DNA from: Mesostigma viride
Lineage: Eukaryota; Streptophyta; Mesostigmatophyceae; Mesostigmatales; Mesostigmataceae
Assembly (NCBI GenBank): GCA_009746045.1
Contig: RPFO01000123.1
Location: forward strand, 648,318-712,317
Direction of reading: 5' to 3'
Length of the DNA: 64,000 bases
The position numbers and the translations under genes were made by a program. The notes under the pieces were generated by a model, which saw only the letters and a list, made by a program, of their open reading frames with translations, did no database searches and was not told where the DNA came from. Positions 34,878-45,674 of this stretch are shown in pieces. Every line of letters starts with the position of its first letter. Positions within the stretch are counted from its first letter, which is position 1.

Positions 34878-35514
34878 CTGCGCCGCGCCACCGAGGGCGA
34901 AGGCCTCCCGGATGGCAGTAAAGCTGGCAGTCCTGCTTTCCAGCTTTTCCTTTGTCAGGACGGGTGCCAGGCCTTGGATACTGCTGTCAGTAATCACACC
35001 ACTGGCGAGGGCCTTGCACAGGAAAAGCACGACGCTGAAATCATCTGGAAAAGTCAACGTAGTGTCTTCCAGCATCCTCTCGAATGCCAGTGTCGCCTCG
35101 GGACCGGGTCGCCCGACACCTCAAAAGTGAGGATCCGCATCATATCTTTGATCGACTTGAGCAGGCCCTCGGGCACCAGGAGTTCCTTCAAACGGCTGTA
35201 AAAGTCCGCCCACTCCATCTTCTTCTCGTGCATGGGCAATCCGGATCAAATCACGGACGGCCGGCATTCCCGACGAGCCGTGTCCACTGAATCGCAACGT
35301 AGCAACGTGGTCGTTGTCCAGGAAACTCACTGTCTTCGCGTACCAGTACCCTAGGCCGTCGTAGTTGTCCTTTTTCTCCGGGTCCTTGCTGCCGGGTGGC
35401 AGCGGCTTGGGCAGCAAACGCATTCCCAATTCGTGCTGCTTTAATTTGTTCATTTCCTTCTTGTCCTGTCCAGTCAGGACAATGACGTCAGTCTCAGCGC
35501 TTGCCGCAGCACGG
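34878..35514 (-). pseudogene. Broken gene fragment of unknown family
   Basis: Three overlapping minus-strand frames give one continuous-looking protein: ETDVIVLTGQDKKEMNKLKQ and YWYAKTVSFLDNDHVATLRF; then EWADFYSRLKELLVPEGLL; then LEDTTLTFPDDFSVVLFLCK. There are two frame breaks, near 35235 and 35100. I do not recognise it. It may be a host gene piece captured next to the family A copy, or part of another element. Confidence 0.4.
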
Positions 35515-38148
35515 CAAAAAAAAAGTGTGATTAAGAGTACGAGCAGAGAATGACTTTGGAATGGTTTGGTTGCAATGGCTGCGGCTCCTTGGCCGCTGTT
35601 TATTGCCTTAATTTATACATTTACAGCGTCAACCTTCTAGAGATGCCTAGAAATCTTATCCTGCAATGTCGTTACAAGTATGGCAATGCAATATGCGTTG
35701 TGCACATACATGGAACCTTCTAGACACGAGACGCTAAACTTAAGACTGACGCTAAACTTAAGACAGACGCTAAACTTAACAACCCGTGGCAAGACTGCAA
35801 CCGGCCATTGTGGCAACCATTTTGGCCAACGACATGAGTCGCGCCGGATTCATTGTCCGCATCCAGGTAATCAACATCACGGCCTCACTGACGTGCGGCA
35901 AACTGATATATTGCATAGCAGAAAACCGGGATTGAATAATGCATACATTTATTTCAATGTGTCGTTCGGACAGTATTTTGTAATGCTTTACAACTTCCAT
36001 CGGGTCTTCTGTGACTCCCCCGCCCCGCCAACGGGAGCACGAGTCTCACTACAATACGCTTCCGCGGACACCTTTTTCAGCGGGGAAAGTGCCCCCGGGC
36101 TTCCGGGGCAAATTCAGCAAGCGCTGCGGAACTTAGATACTAAAAATTCGTTTTTGGTTCGTACCGTACAGCCAATCATTTTGCGCCCGGATCAAATTGT
36201 GATCTGGGCACTGAACACGAAAATTTCAGCGGAACGTACGAAACACCAACGCAACTACAGAAAATTTTCAGTGACGAAACTGTAGTACCGTGTACCAAGC
36301 AAAATGTAGTAGGACTTCGCTAAATTCACGTTCGGAATTTTTCACCGCAAGATTCCCCCGCAAGATTCCCCCGCACGATTCCCCCCGCTAGGTTCAGGCT
36401 CCAGTCGATGCTCGCCAAATGGCGCAAAAAAAGAAACATATGTTAAAATCAACGGTGCGAATCCTCGTTACCGCTCGGGTAACATTCTCACTCATTTCGC
36501 GTCTCCTACGAACCGTATTGTAGTGCTAATTAATGAATGAATGAATGAATGTAATTTAACACTATAAATGTCATTCCCATGTGCAAACCTGGTTTGGTCG
36601 ACGTCGGCGGGGGGGGGGGAAGGGGGGGGGAGGGGGAGGGGGTCTAATCGGGGGGGGGCAAGCCCTCTTCCCCCCCCCCCCCCCTTCCCCCCCCCCCCCC
36701 CCCCCCTCCCCCCGTCCCCTGGACCCCCCAGGGGTGGCAACGAATGGGGGGTGGGGGGAGGGGGTCTAATCCCCTTACCCCGGGGGGCCGCGGCGGTTCC
36801 CGCCGTGGCTGGTCGGGGTGGTGGGGGTGGGGGTGCTAGACCCCCCCCCCTCTTGGGCGTTATCTCCGGGACTGCCGGTCGCAAATATGTTGTTACGAGT
36901 TATTACATTCATGTACTACCCTCAGGCTGTCCTTCCACGGCGCCGGTTGGATCGCCATGCGTCCAGGCATCATAGTTGTCCCACTTCAATTCACTCAGGC
37001 ATCATGTACGTAGGCGGGGGCCGCGGGTCTCGACCGCTCGAAGTGCAACTGAAGCCTGCGAGGGCCTGCCAAAAATAATTATGTCCCACGACCATGCAAT
37101 CTTGATCTTTGCATTGCCTATCCAAATTTGCCACGTTGGAGTTCAACTTCTCCCAGGCAGGCCGTTGTACACAGTAGGCTATCAAGGTTCAGTTCGGTTC
37201 AGTTGAATCCCACGCCGCACATGGGCAGCAGAGTCTGTAGTACAGTACACTGTAGGCTATCAAGGTAGAGGACAGGGTCTGTAGCCTATCGAAAGCGCGT
37301 GTTCACATCAGCTGCTATCTACAGTGCTGTACTACCTAGTAAGCGGAACCGCAGACAAAGCACGTGGGGATCTATGGGGATATAGCAATATTCTCCGTAC
37401 CTTGCTCTTCGTACCTTGCCAGTGTTGTTGAACGCTCTGCTTGATATTTCGACTTTTTATCCCCACATCCCAGCCGAATCTCTGCTGCCCATGTGCGGCG
37501 TGGGCAAAGTCAACAAACCAATTGCTAAATTCAGGATTCGCCTTCCCACGTGGCGATAATCCGCCGGTCAGAAAGAAATAACGGACCCCGAGCGTTGAGT
37601 CGAAGATCCGCGCCTCGTCAGCAATCAGCAGTCATTTTTTTTCGGGGAAATGGGTATATTTTTTATTAGCCAATTATGGACCAAAGAGGTGAGAGGGGAA
37701 ATGAGTATCAGCGAATCCTAAATGAGATGGTGGTGTGAAGGTGACAGGTCATTTCTAATCAGTCATTTTGATGCTGCGCTGTGTACGAAAGATCGCCCCA
37801 CTGGCAAATTGAATAGATCAAACAATAGTTTATGTTAGTTCACTTGTTGAATTTATCTATCAATAGTTTATATTAGTACACCTGGCGTGGCTCATGCATG
37901 ATCGCACTGTGCCCAGTGCGATCCTGCTTGATCCCCACCCTGACCGTTTTCGTCCGTGTGCTGACGGGCTCTCGTCCCACGTGACACCAGCGCGTCCGTG
38001 GCAACCCTGCGGGCGCGGAGCCCCGGAACCGGCATAAGTAATGGAAACGCGCTCATACGCCCGAACGGCATCGCAAGCCCAACCGCGTGCAGGGCGCCAT
38101 CTGTCTGCCATCTCCCATCACTCGACGTGTACTGCTCTACCATAATCT
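35515..38148. other. Intergenic region with low-complexity DNA
   Basis: No gene was recognised. It contains a GACGCTAAACTTAA tandem triplet (35728-35780), a worn family C 3' end without tail (36008-36050: GTGACTCCC, then AACGGGAGCACGAGTCT), G/C homopolymer blocks at 36605-36850, and two short direct repeats around GTAGGCTATCAAGGT (37170-37265). The final part is the PII gene upstream region. Confidence 0.4.
36605..36850. repeat. G-rich/C-rich low-complexity block
   Basis: Alternating long runs of G and C. It could form G-quadruplexes or reflect assembly difficulty. The proline/glycine reading frames here are not genes. Confidence 0.9.
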
Positions 38149-38997
38149 ATGGCCACCGCTCTTGCTATCAACGCCTCCGTGACTGATTTTCCGGTGTTTT
38201 GCCAACCTCTGCAAGTACGTTCTGTGAAGGCCTCCTCCGCAGGAGCATCCCCCTCTGGAAGCCCCCGCCGGTTTTCTGACCCTAATTCTCCTGCTAGGGT
38301 TAGCTCTCCCAGGCACGGACATCCGAATGGTTCGCTGACGGCGTCAACTTGCCACCGCGGACAAGTTTTCTTCGTTAACAACGAGAACGGTGAGTCTCCT
38401 GCCAGGTCGAGCCCGAGTTGCAGTCAGCCATGCGTACCTAATCAAATTGTCGAGTAGTTCTAGCATGTCCCTTCTGACAATGTCGTAGTTTTTTCGCGAT
38501 TTGCAAACGCAGATGGATCTCGGCTTGCGGATGCGCCATTTTGGAAGCTGGAGGCTACCATTCGCCCGTGGCAGCTAAATGCCATTAGCGAGGCGTTCAT
38601 CGCCGCCGGAATTCAGGGAATGACTGTCAGCGACCTCCGCCTTCAATGCGTGGATGGCGAGCGTTTCAAGGGAAATGCGATGACCGACGCCGAGTTCGCA
38701 GATAAGATCCGCTTGGAGGTTGTTTTGCTGCCAGTGCAGCTTGAGCTTGCAAAGTCCATTGTCGCCACCCATGCCACCACCCACGAGCCCGGCGATGGCT
38801 TCATGACCGTCGTGCCTGTTGCGGAGGCCATCCGCATCAGGACCGGTGAGCGTGGCCTGGGAGCCATTCTGAAGTCCGCATACCCCACGGGCTTCCCCGA
38901 GTACCCCAGCGAGAAATTGGCAGGCTTGGAGAACAATGTGGTTGCTTCCCCAAACCGGAAGCAGGCGGAAAAGGAAAAGCTTGCCGCTGCCCAGTAG
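38149..38997 (+). CDS. PII (GlnB)-family protein with divergent T-loop, predicted plastid form
   Basis: Exon 1 is 38149-38389 (donor GTGAGT) and exon 2 is 38513-38997; the join is in phase and gives 241 residues. The first roughly 85 residues are Ser/Pro/Arg rich, like a chloroplast transit peptide. The PII fold follows: FWKLEATIRPWQLNAISEAF, AAGIQGMTVSDLRL, DKIRLEVVLLPVQL, EPGDGFMTVVPVAEAIRIRT and GERG. PII trimers sense ATP/ADP and 2-oxoglutarate and control nitrogen metabolism. Here the usual glycine/glutamine motif at the T-loop base (GxGxQxG) is replaced by LQCVDGE, the T-loop is shorter, and the GDGKIF lysine is Phe, while the RIRTGE end is kept. A roughly 45-residue Lys/Ala-rich tail extends the C-terminus. 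It is clearly PII-like, but its ligand and partner behaviour is probably altered. Confidence 0.85.
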
Positions 38998-39682
38998 ACC
39001 CTGTGCATGCTGCACTTGGCGGACATCCTCGGCGCCCTTGCCGACCTAGTCAAGGAACTGCGTCTGCCTGTGCCGTGCATGGGCATGGGCACGGGCACTG
39101 TTCTTCTCAAAACATGGCGCTGGTTGCATGGCCACCGATGCAGTGCGCCCGCCGGATGTGCCTGAAGCCAGGAAGATTGAGCCCAAGCCCGGCCAGCAGC
39201 GCCTGAGGACGTTTTTATGCAAATCCATGGTAGTAGCATGGTATGCAGCTGAGCTTTGGGTGATTTTGTCCCTAGACATCTTCTTTCATGATATCAAGGA
39301 GACAACCAGCTGATATGGCCACCACGGCCATGGCGATATAGCAGCTGGGGGGAAGCCGGTGGAATCGCATACTACTAGTGTTGCCGAGATCTCTCCCAGA
39401 GTGTGCTGGTGACGAGCTCCACATAAGCCATGACTGGAAACTCTGGAAGAGCGGCATGCCCCAAAACACTCGCAGGAAATGTACTGTATATGATGTACTA
39501 TATTTTATTTATAATAGCCTGTAGAAATGTAGCCTTTTCTGAAATTAGGCAAAGGTATAGGTGAACCGTTGTCTTTTGTGATGCCTTAACGCTGAACCAT
39601 GAAGATACTCGAGTACTAATGGCACGAGGATCTGGGTCCACGAGCCTTGCCTGGACACATGATTTTCGTGGTGTTCAAATAA
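38998..39682. other. 3' flank of PII-like gene
   Basis: Contains the probable 3' UTR. ORFs of 60-78 codons overlap each other on both strands without support. Nothing else was recognised up to the first retroelement tail. Confidence 0.35.
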
Positions 39683-40084
39683 TGTAAGTAATAAAATTAA
39701 ATTAACTTAAATTATAACATGCCTCCGTTGGGAGATCATGTAGCACATATTCCTTGCTGGATGGGTGGAGGTGGGAGAAGCCGCGTAATCGAACGAACCT
39801 AACCCTAAGCTATCTAGTGAAGAAAATCCTAACTACACTACTCAGCAAAACTCCTTCCTCTTGGGGGTGTGTGGCTTGCCCACAGGGGCTGGCGTGTGAG
39901 CCTGGACAATCTTCTGCCACCTCTTCTTGTTCTGCACGAGCCATGAGCCACGAGGGAGCCATGGCTGACGGCGGAGCTCATAACTTTCACGTTTGAGCAC
40001 CGAATTTAGTCGTGAATATCACAATCGATTCGTCTTTCTAAGACGCACATGCTGATATAATTTTCCGAATCTAAAACGCAATAT

Positions 40085-41431
40085 ATGGCGCACAAACGCG
40101 CCTCGACGCAACGCAGCCTGGCGGCTGCGCTCGGCAATGAAAATTCTGCAGCTCAGGCTGCAGCTTCGCCTTCAGGTCCGGCAGGCGGCGATGACACTAG
40201 TCGTGCACTGGTGGTCGTCCAGCAACCCCCCGGGCTTAACGCCTCGCCATCTGCATCGCCTGACCCCAAGCGCACCCGCCCAGCCGACGACACAGGAGGG
40301 TCTTCACGCCCAGAACCGAGCTTTCGGCCCCGGCCTTTCAAGGTCGCAGATTACGACTGGGCCACCATTTCTCCGACCGATGCTCTGCGCTGCATCTTCT
40401 TCGGGGATTACGCTTCGCTTTACGACCTGTGCCTCCATTTCCACTCCATCAATCGCCTCCTCGCCCCGGACGGCAGCCGCTGGGCCAACATCTACGGGCT
40501 GTCCGGCTGCGTCCGCCCCCATCTCCAGCACGCCATCCTCAACTCCCTTCTCCAGCGCTCTGACGGCGAGATCTGGGCTCCACCCCTTTCCGTCCCCACC
40601 CTCCGCTCCATCCTCACGGAAGCCTTTCAGCAGCACGTGACCCCCCTTGCTGCCGACATAGCAGCAATCGGCGGCACGCTGACTGCTGAACTTCCTCACA
40701 TTTCCACCGCCGCCGCCTCCACCTCCACGGCCATTTCCGCCTCCACTGCCGACATCAAAGCCCAGCTCCTCGACCTCGACCAACGCCTTCAAGCCACCGC
40801 CAACGCCCTTGAGAGCTTGCATGACACCGCCGGCCTCACCGCCCAGGCGGTGAAGGACATCGCCGCCCAGCCGGCGCCTGCTGGCTCGGCCGGCGATGCT
40901 CCCTCCACCTGGGCGGACTTGCTTAAGCAGCACACCACCTCCACCACCTCCACCATCTCGGCACAACTCAAGCAACAAGCCCTCGACCTTCGCGAGGAAG
41001 CCGACATCGCCCGGCGCAGCCACAATGTCATCGTCAAGCACTTCGACCAGCAGGCAGGTGAGACCTCCACGAGCCTTCTTGAGGCATTTAAGCGCGCCAT
41101 TCTTGCCCCCATGTTACTCACTGGTGAGCTGGACATGTCGGCTGTCCGCCTCCCCCGCGCGCGGGGGAAGGCTGGCCCGGCCCCCGTGCTCCTCACCTTT
41201 AAGTACATGGCGGACAAGCTGGCGTTCCTTAAATGCCGCAAGAAGCTCTCGGAGACTCGCTTCACGCTGGACGACGACTTGACCCTGGCCCAGCAACAAC
41301 GGCGACGCGAGCTATGGCCGGCCTACCTTCAGCTCCGGCAGAGCGCAAGGGGGAAGCCGGTATACTGGAGGGGGGCGGTCATCCACGTTGACCACAAGCC
41401 CTGGCAGCCCCCTCCTGCCACCTCAGACTAG
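40085..41431 (+). CDS. L1-ORF1-like nucleic-acid-binding protein of family A (intact)
   Basis: 448 residues from the ATG at 40085 (MAHKRASTQRSLAAALGNEN) to TAG at 41429-41431. Residues 1-80 are a low-complexity Ala/Ser/Pro region. About 80-210 form a globular helical part (LRCIFFGDYASLYDLCLHFH). About 215-315 are coiled-coil-like (LLDLDQRLQATANALESLHD, LKQQALDLREEADIARRSHN). From about 310 comes an RRM-like part (NVIVKHF, PVLLTFKY), then a terminal domain with FTLDDDLTLAQQQRRRELWP and GKPVYWRGAVIHVDHKPW. The last motif parallels the L1 ORF1 C-terminal domain (DDLT... followed by a basic helix). Such proteins trimerise and coat element RNA. Four other copies in the window carry frame breaks; this one does not. 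Confidence 0.8.
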   Translation: MAHKRASTQRSLAAALGNENSAAQAAASPSGPAGGDDTSRALVVVQQPPGLNASPSASPDPKRTRPADDTGGSSRPEPSFRPRPFKVADYDWATISPTDALRCIFFGDYASLYDLCLHFHSINRLLAPDGSRWANIYGLSGCVRPHLQHAILNSLLQRSDGEIWAPPLSVPTLRSILTEAFQQHVTPLAADIAAIGGTLTAELPHISTAAASTSTAISASTADIKAQLLDLDQRLQATANALESLHDTAGLTAQAVKDIAAQPAPAGSAGDAPSTWADLLKQHTTSTTSTISAQLKQQALDLREEADIARRSHNVIVKHFDQQAGETSTSLLEAFKRAILAPMLLTGELDMSAVRLPRARGKAGPAPVLLTFKYMADKLAFLKCRKKLSETRFTLDDDLTLAQQQRRRELWPAYLQLRQSARGKPVYWRGAVIHVDHKPWQPPPATSD

Positions 41432-41442
41432 GAATATATATA

Positions 41443-41854
41443 TATTAAAAATATAATTACTTACAGCAGAGTGAAATCACTCAAACCAAAGCAAACGCCC
41501 AGCTATAAACCTATATACAGAGCCATGTCAAAGCTCTATACTACGATAAGACCAATGGAAACGCCTAACGGGAGGAACCTAATAGCCCTGCTGCACCGCA
41601 AAATCAGCCCGCGTACGGCGGAGCATGATGTCAGCCATGGCCCGAGTCAGCGCCACCGACAAGCGCTGACGCCAATATGACGTCCAGGTCCGCGCCGACC
41701 ATGGGGCCCGCTGGCCCTCCAGGTCCAGCCGATCCTCCCGGAGCCGGCAACACTCCTTGAAGAAGGCGGAGGTCAGGGGCCCCATGGCCCCAAACTCCTC
41801 CAGGACAAAGGGCACCACACGATGGTGCCCGACGTCGCCGTAGGCCAGGAGCTT
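41443..41854 (-). mobile_element. 5'-truncated non-LTR element (fourth family) in the 3' UTR of family A
   Basis: Flanked by the 12-bp duplication GGAATATATATA (41431-41442 and 41855-41866). The minus strand encodes an RT-type C-terminus (HHRVVPFVLEEFGAMGPLTS, FFKECCRLREDRLDLEGQRA, RQRLSVALTRAMADIMLRRT), then a short 3' UTR and a TAATTATATTTTTAA end. No family A/B hairpin was seen, so it is a distinct lineage. Confidence 0.75.
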
Positions 41855-42892
41855 GGAATATATATACCAGTAGTGTAGATTAGTAAGGCTTAGCCTAGCA
41901 TGTGGCCCACGCGCATGTGCGCCCATAATGGCCCCCATGGATGATGCCTTCAACATTTAGCCATGCTTTGTCTATAATGGGACCCCCATGGATGTTGCAT
42001 TAAGAACTTAGCCATGCTATGCCATGCAGAGAGATGCTCTCTGTCGAGAAGCCATGCCCTAGCCCTTGCATAGCCATGATGATCTTCCTCCCCCGTGCCA
42101 GGATCCCCTTAGCTGGGTTGAACCTGAGACAGCATGGTGGTGCCGGTGCCCTTGCGGCACCTAGAGCAAGTGTTGCTTACATTCCCACCCTTGCATGAAG
42201 TAGCCTAGGATGTATTTAAAGCCATATGCCCCTTCTCAGGGATATGTGCTACATTGACTCCCAACGGAGTGATGTTGATAATTAATTAATTAATGGCAGA
42301 CCAAAGAAGGGAGAGGGAGTGGATGCGGTGTTCAAACTGGGCTGGGACCACTAGGTCGGCCAGCAACATCTGGGTGTAGTTCATGGCAGGTTTACGTAGC
42401 TTCCTGGGAATGTCCATGGGGCCATGCAGGCCAGGTCAAGATATGCCGCCCTGGTTGGCCAAGCCGCTGGGGGCCGGCCAGACCAAGGGCGGTGTCAACC
42501 TGGCTGTCAATTAATTAATTAATTAACTCGCGTTAGCACATTTATAACGCAATTTTTTGCGTTATAACACTTTATTTCAATTAAACACATCTAATGAAGC
42601 AAGCATGATATGGGCTATCTGAGGCCAGTTATGAATTCTCTGAGATATATAAAAAAATGTAGTATATGGTCTTGGCATGTAATTCCCAGCCTGGCTATGT
42701 GAAATTCAAAGTTGAAGACACATGGGTCTCGTAAACTATGACCCCCTCACACTACAAGGGGCCGGTATGCCACATGGGTCAAGTATTGCAGGCACTGAAT
42801 TTTTTGGAGTAAAAGCAATATATGTAGACCCTCGTGGCTGCATATGGGCTTGAAATAAGCAGCCCTCCTATTTTCCCCACACCCATGAAATT

Positions 42893-42948
42893 ATAACACT
42901 ATAACACTATAACACTATAACACTATAACACTATAACACTATAACACT
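42893..42948. repeat. ACTATAAC octamer microsatellite
   Basis: Seven or so units of an 8-bp repeat. A family B copy is inserted at its edge, duplicating AACACT. Confidence 0.9.
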
Positions 42949-43595
42949 CACGTATGGCGCCGAGGCGTGGACCCTCCCACCCAAACTGGCAGCTCGGCTC
43001 GACGGCACAGTTTACAGGACGCTCCGGCAGGTCCTTAACGTAGGTTTTTCCGAGCGTCCGTCATCAGAGTCTTTGTATCATGGCATGCCTCGTGTTTCGG
43101 ACGAGATTAGGCAGCGTAGGATAGCATTTGTAGGACACCTTGCCCGCACTAGCCAGGTCGACACCACCCTTGGTCTGGCCGGCCCCCAGCGGCTTGGCCA
43201 GCCAGGGCGGCATATTCTGACCTGGCCTGGCCCCGCGGACATTCCCAAAAGGGTAGGGAAACCTGTCACCAACTACGTTCAGATGTTGCTGGACGACCTA
43301 GTGGTCCCAGCCCAGTTTGAGCACCGCATACACTCTCTCTCCCGTCTTTGGACTGTCATGCAGGACAAGACGCGGTGGAAGAAGATTGTCAAGGCGCACA
43401 CGCCCGACCCTGTGGGCAAGCCACCTCCCCCCAAGCGGAGGAGGCGTTTTGATGAGTAGTGTAGTTAGGATTTTCTAGATAGCCTAGCGTTAGTATAGTT
43501 CGATCACGCGGCTTCCTCCACCCCATCCATCATGGAATATGTGCTACATGACCTCCCCACGGAGGCATGTTATAATTTAATTTAATTTAATTTTT
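42949..43595 (+). mobile_element. Family B 3' portion (RT C-terminus, 3' UTR, hairpin, tail)
   Basis: Flanked by AACACT (42943-42948 and 43596-43601). It encodes YGAEAWTLPPKLAARLDGTV, YHGMPRVSDEIRQRRIAFVG, HLARTSQVDTTLGLAG and the basic end GKPPPPKRRRRFDE (likely NLS), with a frame change near 43050. The 3' end has ATGTGCTACAT, the hairpin CCTCC-CCAC-GGAGG and an AATTT tail. Confidence 0.85.
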
Positions 43596-43601
43596 AACAC
43601 T

Positions 43602-44079
43602 GGGTAGACAAGTGGGTGCACACAAAAGGCACCGTGGGCCCCTTGGGGGGCATAAACCCATGGAGATGCACAAACTAAGCCCAGATATGTCAAAATAAGA
43701 CAGGGCAACCACCTGCAGCCAATAATACAAGCTGGCCACATGCCACGCTTAACGAGAAGAGCGGGCACTGCGGCCACCTTGTCCATGCACGTAGGTAACG
43801 TGGTACGGACACCCTACGCAAGGCATGCATTCTAGGAGGCAGCCACCAACAAACTAGTGGTGTTGAGCCTATTTCAGCCTGCCCTAGCAAGGATAAACTA
43901 GGCCTAAGCTGCTATAGCTTGCCAGGTGATGGCCAGCACACCTGGTGGCACATGCTGTCAATGGGAAGCTTTTACTCACCAGTTACGTGCTTGATGATGC
44001 CACAGAGACCAGCCAACTGCCTCACACTCATGCAATATGTGTATGGGAAATGTATAACAAACATATATGCCTGGGATCA
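43602..44079. other. Unassigned interior of the TTAA element
   Basis: No gene, RNA or repeat was recognised. Short ORFs on both strands lack support. Confidence 0.3.
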
Positions 44080-44087
44080 AATATATG

Positions 44088-44935
44088 CCTGGCACTGAAC
44101 GCAAAGGTTTTCACCTTTGCGGAGTGTCTGATCAGAATATACGCTTGGCTGATTTCGATAGTACCGGCTACGCCCCTTTCTACTAAAAAGAAGGATTCAG
44201 CCGTGTTCAGCCCGTCTCACGGTGCGAGACTGAACAAGTCTCGCGTGCAGACACGTGTGTAGTACTCCTACACACAGATCTCGAGTGATTTATCTAGTAC
44301 CAAATCCGAAAGGCTTGCATCACTCCCCGGACAGGAGAACTTTTGCGGATGACTGTAGGTGTACATAAGTTGGCGATGCCATGGTATCCGGAGACGTCCG
44401 TCCTATAGTCAGCAAAATTGGTGCGAGAGGTCCCCAGTTCGATTCCGGTCGGATTCATTTGCAGATCGCGTTTTCCGCGTTTTCCGCGGCCTGGCACTGA
44501 ACGCAAAGGTTTTCACCTTTGCGGAGTGTCTGATCAGAATATACGCTTGGCTGATTTCGATAGTACCGGCTACGCCCCTTTCTACTAAAAAGAAGGATTC
44601 AGCCGTGTTCAGCCCGTCTCACGGTGCGAGACTGAACAAGTCTCGCGTGCAGACACGTGTGTAGTACTCCTACACACAGATCTCGAGTGATTTATCTAGT
44701 ACCAAATCCGAAAGGCTTGCATCACTCCCCGGACAGGAGAACTTTTGCGGATGACTGTAGGTGTAAGTTGGCGATGCCATGGTATCCGGAGACGTCCGTC
44801 CTATAGTCAGCAAAATTGGTGCGAGAGGTCCCCAGTTCGATTCCGGTCGGATTCATTTGCAGATCGCGTTTTCCGCGTTTTCCGCGGCCTGGCACTGAAC
44901 GCAAAGGTTTTCACCTTTGCGGAGTGTCTGATCAG
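44088..44935 (+). mobile_element. T400 tandem array, two units plus terminal repeat
   Basis: Flanked by AATATATG (44080-44087 and 44936-44943). The segment CCTGGCACTGAACGCAAAGG starts units at 44088, about 44490 and 44888 (periods about 402 and 398). The third copy stops after 48 bases, so the array begins and ends with the same 48-bp hairpin segment. Each full unit has the tRNA-like region (AGTTCGATTCC B-box). Confidence 0.85.
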
Positions 44936-45116
44936 AATATATGGAGGTATTCAAACCCATACAGCCTCTAAAACTTATCACCATCACCCTGTGGCAGGTC
45001 AACTGACTGAGGGAAGCATCTAAGAATGGTGTTTTAGAAAGGGGCCAGGCCAGGGTCAAGAAAGAGCATGAATAGTGCAAAAAGAATGTGCTACACAAGC
45101 TAGAACGTATATATAA

Positions 45117-45674
45117 ATGTCAAACATCGATAGGAAAACGATGCTTAAGCTTTACCAGGCATGGATGGCGTTACCTTGGCCCAGCCGGTGGCCGCAAAAT
45201 GGCGCATTTCGGCACACCAAAGCTGTGCAGCATGGTCGCTGGATTCGGCGATTTCTGGCCACCCTTGCACGTTTACGACTACTATGTATCATAAAAAGTA
45301 AAAAGAAACCGATATATCCTTTAAAATACGCCGGAAAGGTATTGCTGTCAACGTTTCTATCGTCCGGCATGATCGCAGTTTATTCCAGCAAGAACGCTGC
45401 CGACACCTATCAAATGGCCCATTTCTCACCCCAGTATGTTGCTGGGACGCTAACATGTCTTCCTATTAGGTTACGATCGCGTTTCCTGGGGTCAAACAGC
45501 TGCGCCATGTCGCTAGACTACAGCAGGACTGCAGTGGGTACGCGCGATTTCGTTCGGCCATCACCTTCGTCTTCCCTAAAAAGTCCTGATTTACAGCTGG
45601 CATTGCATGATGCCACGTGGCAACCGTTGGGTACTTGGGTACGGGGATTTTTTAATGAGATCCTAGGGTTATAA
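45117..45674 (+). CDS. Hypothetical ORF in the TTAA element
   Basis: 185-residue open frame (MSNIDRKTMLKLYQAWMALP...). No family or catalytic motif was recognised. It could be a remnant of the element's own protein or chance. Nothing in the surroundings decides. Confidence 0.2.
   Translation: MSNIDRKTMLKLYQAWMALPWPSRWPQNGAFRHTKAVQHGRWIRRFLATLARLRLLCIIKSKKKPIYPLKYAGKVLLSTFLSSGMIAVYSSKNAADTYQMAHFSPQYVAGTLTCLPIRLRSRFLGSNSCAMSLDYSRTAVGTRDFVRPSPSSSLKSPDLQLALHDATWQPLGTWVRGFFNEILGL

Larger units (their letters stand above)
39938..42292 (+). mobile_element. Family A half-LINE, full length, intact ORF1
   Basis: It runs from the family 5' leader (GAGCCATGAGCCACGAG) through one ORF (40085-41431) to the 3' hairpin (ACTCC-CAAC-GGAGT, about 42259-42272) and a TTAA tail ending 42292. 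There is no RT or endonuclease frame, so the unit encodes only ORF1. The 3' UTR contains a 412-bp insertion (41443-41854). It lies within the RT region of a minus-strand family B element, with little or no target duplication. Confidence 0.85.

Noticed and set aside
36568-36975. Gly/Pro-rich proteins
   Set aside because: Produced by G and C homopolymer runs; no gene features.
44385-44470. tRNA gene in T400 (B-box, A-box-like bases)
   Set aside because: The acceptor, D and T stems do not pair properly and the sequence repeats with the mobile unit, so it is tRNA-like, not a tRNA gene.
44088-44935. Hammerhead ribozyme in T400
   Set aside because: By eye, no CUGANGA box with a following stem and GAAA box was found on either strand; only isolated CGAAA or CTGAT motifs occur.
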